Source: Adineta steineri
Taxonomy: Eukaryota > Rotifera > Eurotatoria > Adinetida > Adinetidae
Reading direction: 5' to 3'
Length of the DNA: 64,000 bases
NCBI GenBank assembly: GCA_905250115.1
Contig: CAJNOI010000294.1
Location: forward strand, 21,631 to 85,630
Below, piece by piece: positions 1-14,500 of the stretch; position 1 is the first letter of the stretch, and the number at the start of each line of letters is the position of its first letter. The position numbers and the translations under genes were made by a program. The notes beneath the pieces were generated by a model. It had not been told where the DNA came from. It saw only the letters and a list, made by a program, of their open reading frames with translations, and made no database searches.

Positions 1-1149
1 GCATGCTATTATAATAAGAAAATTCTTTTAATGATTAAAAAAAAGAACTTGTTTTTGTTACTTCTCGTTCTTTAAGATGAATTAAAATTTCAGATGCATA
101 TTCATCAACATTGATTAATATTTGTTCATTTTCATTTGCTTTACGTTTTTTTTCTTCACGAATTGCTTTTTGTTTTGAATCAAAATGATCTTCATCATTA
201 ATATCTTCATTAATTTCAATAGGTTCAATTGTATAATGAATAGATGGTGTATGTATTTTCTTTTTGTCTTCTACGGATGATGTTGAATGTAATCGAGATC
301 CAATTATATGATTATTATTATTAGGTTTTCGTGGTGAACGATGTAAACGTTCATCATATAATGATTGTTGAGATTTATCTGTTGTTTCATTTTGATCAGG
401 TAAATGATGAAGAATTGTATTATCGGAACTTGAATCAGATAAAATAGTTATTGTACCTAAACTAATTTGATTTTGATAAGAAACAGGACATGATGAATGA
501 TGCTGTTTATCAAGGGATTGATTTGATTTTGATTTCGGTATAATAACTAAATGATTAGATAATTTTGTGGAACCATTATTTGGGTTTGCAGTAGATTTTG
601 TTGAATCAATTGAATAACGTTTACCTTGAACAGATACACCACGTGTTACATCATCAGTTTGATTTGTTGAACGATTGTTGTTATATGTTATATAGGATGA
701 AAAAGTGGATGAGGAATTTGGCGCGATTTCTGTTAATGTTGATCGACGATTTGATGATGTTGAAGATGATGTTGAACGTGATGATAATGGAATAGGATAA
801 TTCGGTTGATGAGACAGAGATGAAATTTGTTGTTGTTGTTGTTGTTGAGGTTGCGATCGATGATTTGAAATTGTATTATAAGATGATGAAACAGGATTGA
901 TTATTTCAGAATCAGGACGTCGACGTCGATTATTATTTGATGTTTGATTATCACGGGCTGATGTTACAACTTGTAGAGTACTTTTATAACGAGAACTTGA
1001 GCGTGAAATTGATGATTGATAAGTTGTGTCGGAAGGAAGATGAACTTTTGGCACACGAGTCTAGGAAAAATAAATATACGAAATAGATCTCTCTCTCTCT
1101 CTATATATATATATAATAATACCTGATGATATGTTGTAGTTGACATCAT
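1..1149 (-). CDS. Partial low-complexity protein, possible mitotic cyclin N-terminus
   Basis: Exon 1 (1149-1123) encodes MMSTTTYHQ and ends at a GTATTA donor. Exon 2 (1060-62, phase 0) starts after a pyrimidine-rich TTTTCCTAG acceptor and encodes 333 residues very rich in Ser, Asn and Gln, with a Gln run near 810-845. A GTAACA donor at 61 and an acceptor ending near 6 would give a 56-bp intron, so the gene continues past the left edge. The last visible residues (INVDEYASEILIHLKERE) resemble the helix that opens the cyclin box of A/B-type cyclins, which in that family follows a disordered N-terminus. That identity is an inference from about 18 residues; the cyclin box itself lies outside the window. 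Confidence 0.5.
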
Positions 1150-2563
1150 TGAAAACTAAACTGCTATTCTTATTATTAAAAAACAAACGAATAAGAATCA
1201 CATTTGCTTTTATTAATTCTTTCGAATCATCTATAAAGTAAAACTGTAATATGTGTAGAAATGAAAGTATAAAGAGATATATATGCATGTCGGCTTTATA
1301 ATATAAAGAAAAAATAATGTTTATTTACATAGTTTGAAGTAAAAATTTGTCCAATGGATAAATTATTTTTCGCTACTATATAATATAAAGACATGAAATA
1401 AAGTAAAAAAAAATTCAAATTCAAATTCAAGTTTTCTTTTCTTTCTTTTTTTTTCGGTATGTTATTTCTTTCTCTCTTCAAAATTTGTTATAGAAATAAA
1501 ATATGTCGATGTTTTCTTTTGTGGCGATGTGGCATATGCATTTCTAATAAAAAAAGTACATAAGACTTAAATACTATTACGTTCTCAAAAATATTACAAT
1601 GAATGCATATAATTTATGCACTAAACGAAAGATAGATGTCAACTATTTTCGGACTAGTAAATCGTCTATATTGACATTAGTAGTCTTATCTTAGATCTAA
1701 GGTGAAAAAAGAAACTCATATACGTCAAAGCAATAAAAAGAGAAAGACGCAGTTTTCATGCGGTTTTTTTCTTTCAAGGGAAAGGACGAAACCATCTGTT
1801 TAAATACTTGACTTCCATTAAAACTATCAATTACTTATGCAAACACTGCGATCTTTTAATGAAATATATATTTCACTTTTTTCTATGTTTCTTTTTTTTT
1901 TTCGTTTTTAACCTGCGATGATGAAAAAATTACGCACGACATACATACCAACATACAAATTTTACCTATTTTCTATCAGCCATAACTCTTACAGTTGGCT
2001 AAGATAAACCTTCATGATAATTTTCAAATCACTATAATACAAAAAATAACTTTTTGTCTCGTTCTTATCTTATATTTACTAACGAAAATTTTTTCAGTTT
2101 ATGAAAAACTTTCTTTAAAGAAACTTATCTCTCTAGATGACGCTACTATCATTGATACGAATATAGCGACAATTTAAAATATATTAATTTCCTATTGATA
2201 TTTAAGAAAATCTCTTTATTTTTCTCATTTAAAATCTTATTTAGATAATAAAATTTTCTTACAAAGGATTGACCGATGTAAGAAAAGTTTGAAATGGTTG
2301 TTAATAACCAATAAAAATGATTAGTTAGTTAAAGAGAGGAAGAAAGAATGAATGACTGAGACGATGCCTTGGCAGTTCTTCATCATCATTTGATATACCA
2401 AGCATATTCTTGCGTATCAAAAGCTTTTTTCTTTTGTTTTTCTATGTTTATTTATGCTATGTGCTTCTTAAAATAACAATCAATTCAACGAGATATCTTC
2501 TGTTTATTATTAAACTCGAATTTTAGATGAATCAACATTATTTTAGTGGTGATTGATATCCAT
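1150..2563. other. Divergent intergenic spacer
   Basis: About 1.4 kb between the start codons of two head-to-head genes. It is AT-rich with T and A runs and no supported ORF. It must hold the promoters and 5' UTRs of both genes, but no convincing core promoter motif was seen. Confidence 0.5.
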
Positions 2564-5500
2564 ATGGAGTCAGAACGGTAGGAAAATAATTAATTTTCAT
2601 CATAAAAATTAAGAAAAATTATTATTTATTTAGTTTATCATACATAACTGAGCCTGATTTACCTACTGGTTTGTCTATTTCATTTGATTTTTTGTCTTTT
2701 CAATGAGATTTTCTTCTGTATAGGTCTCGAACAAAAAAATGTTATTATTCAACGAGATCGATTTGGATATGGTTTAACAGTATCTGGTGATAATCCTGTC
2801 TATGTATTAAGTGTACGTGAAGGTGGTGCTGCACATAAAGCTGGAATTAATGTAAATGATCAAATTATAAAGGTACGTTATTTCATTCTATGACTAATCT
2901 TCGCAAGATTGATTTATTATTATTATTATTATTTCATTACAAAAAACAAAAAAAAAGAAATGTTAAATTCGATAAAAAATGTCTTTAGTTATATGATAAA
3001 AATCTTGAATATTTTGATAGTAATGCTCATGAGATGATAATGTTGCTGCTAAGGATTCTAATGTTGTTTTATATTTTATTGTTATATGTTCAGGAATATA
3101 ACGGATTTCTGATATAAATTTTTCATGACGTTGTTTTGGAAATATATAAAGTGTTGTTGAATAGAAATCTAATTTAAATCGATGATCAAAATCAATATTA
3201 TCATTTGTATATAAATGACCAGTCTGATCTGAACGTATATAAACACCTTGATCTAATTTAATATATTCACGTGAACGTAAATTTGTATGATCATCAATAT
3301 AGGAATGAAATATACGTTCACATGAAACTGGTTGAGGAATTATTTCAATTGTTTCTTGAACATGTGTTTTCATATCTTGAAAAGGATATAATTCATTTAA
3401 TATATTAACTTGACGTAAATCTTTAATTTTTGTTGATTTCGATAAAGAAGGATTTATTGGAATACCTGATTGAAATATATGTTGTGTTGGTGGACAAGGA
3501 GCATGTGTTGATTTCGAACTAAACCGACGATGTTCAGTTGTCACCATTTTCTTATGAAATGATCATAATCATTGTCATTTTGTACAACAAATATTTGTTG
3601 TTATATTAAATGCTTACTTCGAAAAAAAAAGAATGAATAAATATTTTACATTATTCGAAGATAGATTAAATATTCTTTTTTTCATCATTGAAAAATAGAC
3701 AATTGGAAAGAAACTTACAATAAATTATGAATATTTTTTTGTCGTATCGTCTTTTCTTTTTTCGTTTTCTTAGTCTTTCACAAATATATGAGGTATTGTT
3801 AAGTGGCTGATGTTTCGCTTTATATTCTCTCTCTAAATTCTTTTTACAATGAATTCTCTCATTTCTTTTTTTCGTATTTGGCCTACTATTCTTTTTCTTA
3901 GCACCTTTAAATATATTGCTTCTTTTTTTTTTACCTATGCACTCTCTCTTTCGCTTGCTCTTCTTTACTTTCAATAAACCATTATCGCACCTACTAGTGC
4001 CAATACTATCATTTTATGGTTCGCTTGCATTGACTTGTTATATCTATCATTGCATCATTCGTTAGCTAACCATCGACTATCATTATAAATATTACCATAA
4101 CAAAAAAAAAATTGAATTTCAATTAAACTAACTGTATCATCGTCATAATCATTATAAAAACTATGCTGCCATTCTTATCTTTTCTTCTTCTTCTCTCACG
4201 TATACATTTTATTTTCTTTGTAAGATTTTGTGGTATACTAAATGATAGAGAGAGAGCGAGAGAGACATAGAGAATAGGTAGATAATTGTCATGTAGTATA
4301 CTATATATCGAAGATTGTAAAATATGACCGAGTCTATTCAAATTGTTTGTTCGTTCTCTCTATTGAATTGTAAAAAAAAGATATATAGTGTATCGAAAAG
4401 TATTTTACACATAAAAAAGTTAATCACTTCAATGATCTATATATATGTGTGAAATAAATAACAATATTATCTATCGAAATGTTTTTCTTGGTTAAATAAA
4501 AAATTTAATATTTTATATAATAAATCATTTTGATTGAACACAACTTGATATAATCGATATACCTATTACATATGGAATAAATTGAACACCTGTTATCTAT
4601 TTTTGATGATTACATCATTCGATTTGATTGATTATTTATTTTTTGAACAGTCCTATATTTCGAGAAATGTAGAGATGGATAGAAAATTGAATCAACATGT
4701 CTTGACATTGAAATATTAAGATAGAATAAAAGACACTTGCATACAATTGTATTAAAACCAGTTTTGTGACTTTCAAGTGATGTAGTTATTGATAATAAAA
4801 AGAAAGACAAGTATATAGGAAGCCTCATTGAACCTGACGAAGCAATATATATATATATCCTCTTATGTAAAAAAGAGCTACTTTTCATATTTGAATAGGA
4901 AATAAAATTGTAATGATTATTAAAAATCTCTGACACATTCTATTGTATTCTGTTAAATATAAATACCTTATCATAGATGATACTTGACTATTGAAGGAAT
5001 GATTATCTAGTAAGCAAACATGAGTATATTTTGAAGGTCATATATCAAAGTAATTTTTAATGAAGAAATGAATATAAAGATTATTTTCAACACCTGAATA
5101 ATAATATATCGATAAAGTCTATTTAGCTATTTGAACTTTTAATTATCGTTTAATGTTGTTTATCGATCAAATATATTGATAACTATTATTTTTATCTCAA
5201 GTTGAAATATGCAATTATCATCGTTTGATTGTATTACTCTTCAAAATTTCAAATAAATGAATATAAGCATATCTAAGCAAAAGATGAATTGTTTAAAAGA
5301 ATTTTTTTCATAATAAAAAGAAAACCTTGAATTTATAATTTTATTTCTAATATCTATCATTACGTAATAATATGTTCAATTTTTTATATTTTATTCTTTA
5401 GGTCAATGGCACGCGTGTAACACATTGTACTCATATTGATGTAGTCAATTTAATCAAATGTAAGTTTGTCTTTATTTAATATTCTCCGGGTTTTTTTTCA

Positions 5501-8500
5501 CATGAAAAATCACATTTTCTTTTCTTCTTATTTGATGAGAAAAGAAAGCGAATATGTTTATCAATAACTACTTCATAATATATAGATTTCTAAGATAGGG
5601 AGGTCGGTATATCCGATATGGGCGTTTACTTCTTATTAAGAGCCTTTCTCTTTTTTCTCATCTCTTTACTTTGAACGCGAGAGTAAGCACATAAAGGAGA
5701 GGATGCGTAAATGTGTGAAAGATTATCATCAATCGTCGTCGTTTGTTCTTCGACTCGATAATGTTACATCTTTCTCTTTTTCGCTGTCAATCGTTGTCGT
5801 TGTTGTCGTAGTCGTCGTCGTCGTAGTCAATGATGTAACAAAATTCTATGTTGGTCTTTACCTCCCTTGAAAATCGTTTATCCAAGGCCCAATACGACTA
5901 CGCTAATGTTTGAATAAACAAAGGAAAAGAGAATGCAACGACATATGCTTGATTGAACGGAAAATCGTTATATATATATACACGTATTTGGTGATAGCCG
6001 GTGGTCGATCAACGTTTCTTTAAGTAATTTTATAATGTGTCGACAACACAGCCTCGTCTATTACCATATGGCTTGTTTATTTTTCCCATCGGTTCTGATT
6101 GATCAGACATTGTCGTTACCATCGTCGTCGACCAGACAAAGATATATAGACAACGATCAGTTTGATAATCTGTTTTTACTAACATCATAGCAGAATTTCT
6201 GCTGTTACTAGTTGTTTGTTTTTTTCTCCTGTCATTTCTTTCTCTCTTGATTTCCGTCTTGTTTTCTGTAACATCTCAAATCAATCACGTCAACAAGATT
6301 TTTTTCTCTTTTTCCTTTGTTGACCGTCTCCATCAGTAGTATTTCATTATAATACTTATTGACCAGTGGCATTTCTTTCATCGATACGGCCTCTCATCGC
6401 TTGATTTTCATCATACAAAGATATAGAATCATTTATCATCGCGTTATTATTTTAGTTCGGAACACAAAAAATAAAAGAAGAAGAAGAAGAAGAAGAAGAA
6501 GAAGAAATGTTACTTATATATATATTTACTACGAGAAATACAACTAACTGATATCTTCCGTTTTTTTTCATGACTCGATAAATAACTACTTTACAATGAT
6601 CGATGAGATGTTTAAAGGGAAGAAAAAAATCTAAGATAGAATGATACAGAATCAAAGAAAGAATAGAAGATAATATGTATCATCATGATGGAAAACATCC
6701 AAAAAAAAGAAAGAAAAAAAGAAAGACATAAAATAACGAAGATGAAAAAAGACATCCGTCTTTGCATATTGTCGATTAAGCTCGTCAGTTTTCTCAACTA
6801 TTTGTGTTTATCTGCAGTCTTATAGACGAATCAACATCTAATTTTCAAGAAAAACATAGAATAAAGAATAAAACTAATAGAACAAGTTCAAATGACTGTA
6901 TTTCTTTTGCTTGTTAATTATTTCCATATTTTTCTTTGTCGTCAATGTTCTGCTCTTCTTCATCTAATAATCATCATGTAGTTTTTGCACTCAAACAAAT
7001 CTTATCAGGAAAGAAGAGAAAAAAAAAGAAAGACTCGTAAAACGCTTCAGTTTTCTATACATATACATAATCAACAGTGCGCATAACTTAATCTAAGAGG
7101 TTCTGCGCGCGCGCTCTCTCTCCCTGTCTCTCTCTCTTTCTCTTCTTATCCCCATGCATATATATATATATATATATTTGTAGATGTGTGTGTGTGTGTG
7201 CGTGTATATCGAGTAGAAGGAGTGGGCTAGTGCCATCTCTCTCTCTCTTTCTCTCTAGGATTTTCCTCTTTGCATCGTCTTCTTCTCGTGTATCATCGTC
7301 ATCATCGTTATTACGGACGATTTCTTTTGTTACGCGTTTGTACGTAGTATAAGTTGCGCTGAGGCCATATGCTAAGGCAATGTTTTTGTGCATTCTAGAT
7401 TAACAAGCTTTCATTCTGAATATATAACATATACAATCACATATACACATTAGTAGGTGGTAGCGACAACTAGTTACCTTCGAGCTCTATGATGGCATAA
7501 CGTTGAACATCACTTTTCTTTTCTTCTTTTCTTTTCATTTGTCTGTTCTGTCTATGTACATATTATTTTTTCTTCTTCTTCTTCTTGTTCGTCTTCGTCT
7601 TCTTCTTCTTTCATTCTCATACTCACTCTCCTCATTCATATCATCGAGGTACAATGTCTCGCTCATTTCTCTCTTCGTTATATATATATATATATAACGA
7701 GGCAATTTGATTGAAAAAAAATCATTTGCTTCATGATCAATCTACCCCCCTGTGTGATGTCATGATGAATATTGATCGAATCGTACACATACAAGCACGT
7801 TTTAGATTTTTCGACAATCAATATATGAGGTGATAATCTGATAAAAAACAATAAAATGGCCGCCGCCATATCGGTGCGAATACCAGCTGGTAAACTGGGC
7901 ACAGTTCGTGTTGATCGAACTATGGATGTTTATCCAGCATCTGTAACAAATGATGAAAATAATTTTAATACGAATTCTTCAACATCATGTATTCCAACTA
8001 TGGCTTTACATCGTCAATTGACGAAAACAGCTGTAACATCAAGTCCAAAGCCATTGATCATTGATCTTAGTGAACATCAAATAGAACAACATGATGAAGA
8101 AAATAGTTTTATGCCAGTTACAAAATGGACTGACAATACAAATGGTAATAATAATAATAATAATAACAATAATAACAATAATAATGTTCTCGATGATGAA
8201 CAAGTATCTGATATCGCAGTTATTTATTCCTTAGTTCGAAATACATCAACTCGTGAAGCATTATCACCAAAAATAATCGTTTCACCAACATCACCAACTA
8301 TTATTAAAAATACTTCACGTTCACATACAACGAAAAATTATACATTAGAAGCTCCATTAACGCCCGTTGTAACTCATACTTCAAAACAAGCACAAATCAA
8401 ATCATTATCATCCGCACGTACAAATAATACTTCAATTCCAATAGTAGCAGCTCCAGATTCATTAGAATCATCTATAAATACAAATATAACTCCACCAAGT

Positions 8501-11500
8501 CCACCATCAGTACGTATACAAACATCAACTTCGTTTACATCACATGATCGACCATCAGTACCATCAGTTGCAATAAAACCTCGTCCATATTCATTTCGAA
8601 GTGCAATTAATCCAGGAAATGAAATATCAACAAATCAAACAAATAATAAATCGAATCATTCTACTTCTCAATCAGTACGTTCACGTCGTTCATTTCGAGT
8701 ACCCCCCCGTAATGTTATCGAACGACAAATATCGAATTTAACCGGACGTGTATCACAATTACATGATTCATTTCTTGCTCGTCTATCAGATTTCACATCG
8801 AGTACAAGTAGTCGTCATCGAAATCGTTCCTTAACATCTTTACATACACATTCAGTTAATATCATTAATCCAAATGAAACTGAACTACATTCAACACAAA
8901 ATTCATCTAATATACGTCATCAACGACGTACAATGAAACCACGACCGAAATCGGAAACTTATGAGGATCATCATCGTGTCAATGCAGGTAAATCATCTTG
9001 CATCATCATCATCTTCATTATTATTATTATCAATGGGTGTTTGGTTATTGTTGCACGAAACGTATTTTTCTTTCCTCCTTCTTTTTCTTTCTTCGCTTGC
9101 TTTTGCATACACAATTAGTTAAGAATGTAATCATATTTCGATTCGATTAGTGTTATGAACAACGTATATATGATGATGATACGTTTTATACATATACATA
9201 TATATGTGTATGTGTATATATATATATATATATATTGATAGACAGACAGACATATAAAGGCGAGAAAATGACATTTTGAGATGAAAAGAAATAAATGAAT
9301 AGAATCTTTGTTATGGACAAAAACAAAAGATGAGATTATTATTTGACCATGAAAAAAGATGATGAAGAGAAATGACATAGACATTATTAACTTGAACAAG
9401 GCCATCTTGATGAATACATATATTTATATATATATATATATGTGTATGTCTATGACTTCTAGACGTAGAAAACTGATATTTAATTGTGTTAATAGAAAAA
9501 TTAATTTAAAAAAAAAGGAAATATATTTTGTTTTCTATTCTATTAGATTTCTTCCCTACTACTGTTTATTGATATTTTGGAAAGGAAAAGAGAAAAAAAA
9601 ATGTCTGTTCTCATATTACAAATAGTTTTATACAGCTCTAATTATATCCAACTAAGGTTATTTTTTCGTTTTTTTTTCCTTCCATATTTTCTTTCACTGA
9701 ATATGCATGTGATTGTGGCATTCAAAGCATGGTTTATAGCATTCCGATGTTATCCCAACATCTCATATCATCGCTTGTATGTTGATGGATAACGTTTGTT
9801 GAATGTCGTCAAAAGAAAAGGCTTCTTTCTTCTTACATTACATACTCATCAATCTTTGTCATTTATATCATATCAAATCTAAAACATAAAAATTCTTTGC
9901 TTTTTCAAAGAATAAAAAACTAAAGTTTTCTTCTTCTTCTTCTTCTTCTTCTTTTTTTCGGATAATTTCTATCAACACAAAACGCCCTCGTCCTTGTCTG
10001 CATCATATTCTTTCAATCTATCAACAATATCCTGTCGTTGTATATTATTATGATTATGATTATTATTATTCTAACTTGTCGTGCGTTCTATAGATGTGTA
10101 TAAGCAAACGACGAAACTAATGACAATCAGAAGAGCTGTTTATAGTAGAGAAAGATGAAGAAGAAAAAAAGAAAGAAAGAAAGATAACACAGGATACATC
10201 CTACATATTTTTACCCTCTATGTCATTGAAATAGATACATTATTTGATTATTTTTTCAAAGTATAAATAGAAAAGAAAAAAAAAAACTAGAGAATTTCTT
10301 TTTTTTGTTTTTATTAGCGGGTTCATATGCTCAGTTGACTCTTCTTGGTCAACCAAAACTAAATTCAATATCAACACAAAAATTAATTCCAAATGATAAT
10401 CAAAATGGTCGAGTACCATTTCGAACAAATAGTCAAACAGGTTCTATTCCGGAACGATCGAATAGTACAATAAGTTCACATTCATTACAAGCTACATTTG
10501 ATACAAAAAAAGCAAAAGAAAATTATGAACGAATTTCTAAACAACTTGAAGTATGATCGATTTTTCCTTTTATATGTAGAAAAAAAAAGATGATGTTTTG
10601 TTTTTAAAGAAATCAAAAGCAGATCTTGATCGACAAAGAGCAAAAGGTCCAAGTCATAATCCAACAAAAGTTGCATTTATTGAAAATCAAATTCGACAAT
10701 ATGAACAACAATTAAATGAAATAAGACGACGTTTAGATTTAATTGAAGTATGTACATATCGGAAGTTTCTTATTATTATTTAACATAAATTTCTATTTAG
10801 TCATCGGTTGATGTTTCATCTGTTAAACCAAGTTTCAGTGCTGAAAATCTTGGTAATCAACCATCTTCCTTTATTGAATCATCATCATCATCAACTCGTA
10901 CATCAACTGTAAGTTACAAATAAGAAAACACTTCTTTTTTTTACAATTACTTACTAAGAATTCATTTAATCCTAATCCCCCGCATATATTTCTACAGCGA
11001 TCTGATCGTACTAGTGGTCACAAAAAACAAAATTCATTACCTGAATCAGCCGTTCTACAAATAATAAATGTAGCTGTTCCTACAGCTCCACCACCGGCAG
11101 CAGTTAGTTCACCATTACAGCAAATTAAACGTAGATTACATCCTGGGAGATCTGAGACTTATGAACTCTCAAAGGTAATAGACACCGATATTAGAAATAT
11201 ATAAATTAGCTTTATTAAAGATATCAGAATTATTTAATTGATTCTTTTAAAAAAAAATCTGCTTAATTAATTACTTTATACTCATTCGTTTGCTATCGAA
11301 TGTTAAAGCTTTCATTATTTATTCTTATAGTGGTATATCAGTGATGAAGTAAGTTTTCTATATATATTGTCGTCATAATTTCTTCTTAATTGCTTTGCTT
11401 TCAATCCAATTCGTTATATAATTTAATATTAATAATATAATTAATATATATATTTATTTATTTATTTATTTATTTAGTATGGAGATCCATTAAATACAAT

Positions 11501-14500
11501 TCTTCCAACGGATGATCGAAATACGTTTCGAGTAAGAAAATATTTTATTCAATTAATTAATTAATTTGAATTTATTTAGGATACATTTGATAATGATGAT
11601 GAATTTAATGAAGTAAATATTGATATCTAAAATAAAATCTAATGTTTTTTTTTAATTATTCTTCTTATCAATTAGTTACCATCAAAAACATCTATATCAT
11701 CATTTGACGATATACAACAATTTATTAATGTATCTAATTGGGCACCATTAACTGTTTTTCTTAGTTTCCTTCTTAATGACCCAAACAGTGATTCAAATTG
11801 CTTGGTAAATATACATATAAATTTGTATCAGATAAATATATAATATTGAATAAATTTAGTTATTCTATTTTCTAACGGAAGAATTACGTGTAAGAAAAGC
11901 AGAAAGTCGAACCGAATTAATTCGATGGATATTTGAAATTCATTCCACATTCACTATGAATGGCAGCGTATGTATTTTTCCTTTTTATGAAGTAAAATTT
12001 TCGTTTCTTTTATATAGCCCTTGTACATTGGCCTTCCACAATTACAAATCGATTCAATAAATCGTTATCTAGAAACTCAATCACAAGATATCAATGATGA
12101 TATTAAATTAATTTTCAATGATGCTAAAGATTTTGCACGATCAGTTATAATCGATCGACAATTACCTGATTTTAATCATAAACGAACAACTGGTAATTAA
12201 AGTTTTATTTAACTAGATCGATCTCTATTATCAACAATTTTTAGGTCACTATCGTGATGTTGATTTTTCTTCGATTTCAAAACAAAATCATTTTATTGAA
12301 GAAACACTTCGATCAAAATTTGAATCGTATTATAAATCAAATATTGATGATTGGAACAGTATGAAAAATTCTAAAGAGTATGTTTGAAAATTAAAATAAT
12401 ATTCAATTAATTATTTCTATATATATTTTAAGTCTTGCGTTAATATGTTCATTAGCAACATATTTAAAACGTTGTGATATTAAAAAATGTGGGAACATTC
12501 CATTGGAAAAAATTCCGAAATTTCTCGATCGAGAACAAAAACGTTTATTATCAAAATTACCACGAGCAACAACAACTAAACGGATTAAAGATCATCAATT
12601 AAATGAACATCAATTTATTTATCAAACTTTATGTCAAGTTTGTTCAAAACCATTATGGGGTATTAATTATCAAGGTTATTTATGTGGATGTAAGATGATA
12701 ATTTCAAACGTATGGTGTAGAATAAATAAATAACTTTAATTTTTTGATTAGATTGTCAACAAGCATTTCATCGTGAATGTGCATTAAATAGTGAAAAATG
12801 TTTAAAAGATCGAAAAACATACAGTATTACAAATCCTGTTCTAAGTAAACCACGAAAACTCGCAAAAAATCCTTCAAGTAAGTTTCGAGATTTCTCTATC
12901 TAATTGTTAATTAAAAAGAATCTTTTGTATACTACTATCCTCTTCATTTCATCCGCTCGCAGGATCATTTTCAGCTGATAGTATAATTCCACCTTTATTT
13001 GGCATGCATTTTTCATGTATGCAACAAAATATACAACAACAAGTTATTTTACCACAACGAACTCGACGTTCACTCGGCCAAAATAATATTCTATTTAATG
13101 GAATTTATATCGGTATTTTCTATTTCGTAAAATTCATATCGTCTCGTGAATAATCTTTTCTGTGTTCATGTTTGTTTTTTGAATGAATGAATTGAATATG
13201 ATTAAATATTTTTTTCTAGGTCCAACAAGAACTGTAAGTTTGAATGATGAACGTCCAGAAACTATTCGTAAGTTTAATTCAAATTGATTATATAAGTTCG
13301 AATGTTTTTCTTTTCTAGCAAATGATGTTTATGAAAATATGTCAACTATAAATGAAAGCAATGGTAAATGAACATTTTAATAAGTATATAAAATGAATTT
13401 TTTTATTTCAGATATGTCCAATGGAAATTCATTATCTGCGCAAGAACAGAATAAAAATTCAACGTAAAAAAGAAATTTTTAATATAGAAAAAATCAATAT
13501 GAATATTTATTTATGTAAATAGTTTGGGGCGACGTTTTAGCGATCGACAACCACAACCAAATCGGCCTACATCTAAACATCGTTCGAGCAGGTAAATATA
13601 TGTTATTCGGAATAGTATATATAAAAAAATATAATTCATTTCAGTGAAAGCGACGATAGTGATGAGGGGTATTGAATAAATATATATTTTTATTATTATT
13701 ATTTCCTAAATTCTTTTTCACCTATTGTCGATTTTCATTTACACATTGCCTTTCTTTTATTTTTGCCAACAAATGCATGATAGTATATAGCGATGAAAAC
13801 GAGCAGGAGAAAGAGAATAATTATTATTCAAATAAAATTCACTATTTAGCGTTTTTTTATTATTAACGCATGAGTTATCAATTTACAATATATATGATAT
13901 TATTATTTTTTTTTATTATAATCTTTGTCGTGCTGATTCGTCAGCATGTGCTTTTATTTTTATCATAAGACATTTTGACAAAAAAAAACGCTGCTTTTCT
14001 TGTTCATATATTTTCTAATTCGAATTTTTCAAATGAATATTTTCTCTTTCTAGTAATCCACAAATGGGTGGAAATACAATTGAAGAAATTCTTAGTCGTG
14101 CTGAAAGTGAAACAATGAATCAACAACAAGATTCAACAAATCAAAAGTAAGTTTATACATATAAATATAATCTTACTCATATAAATGATTAGAATGACAA
14201 ATGATTTCATTTCAAATTCTGATATAATTAATCAACAATCAACAATAACTGATGGTGACAGTGATCTTGAAGCTGATGTGAATACATTACCAAATTTAAG
14301 TGATTTTATTCCAAATGATGTTCTTCAAGCACTTTATCAATCACGTGAATGGAAATTACAGACAACAATCAATGAATTAATTCATACGGAACGTACACAT
14401 TTAAAAGGTTTAAAAATAATGAAAAAATGTTTTCGTGAACCAATGGAACGTTTTCAAGGAATGAGTCCGGTTGAACTTGATTGTATATTTCGAAATCTTG

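Noticed and set aside
7088-7393. 101-codon ORF with repeated charged residues (- strand)
   Set aside because: It is made of CT, TA and GT microsatellites read in antisense within an intron.
7856-8987. Independent nested gene rather than a RhoGEF exon
   Set aside because: No other in-phase 3' exon or poly(A) site was found, while its donor phase fits the RhoGEF exon at 10318; kept as alternative exon.
13645-13680. Possible RhoGEF stop (GYW-TGA-like end) at 13674
   Set aside because: A GTATTG donor two codons earlier splices in phase to the exon at 14054 and restores DH-PH, so the stop is intronic.
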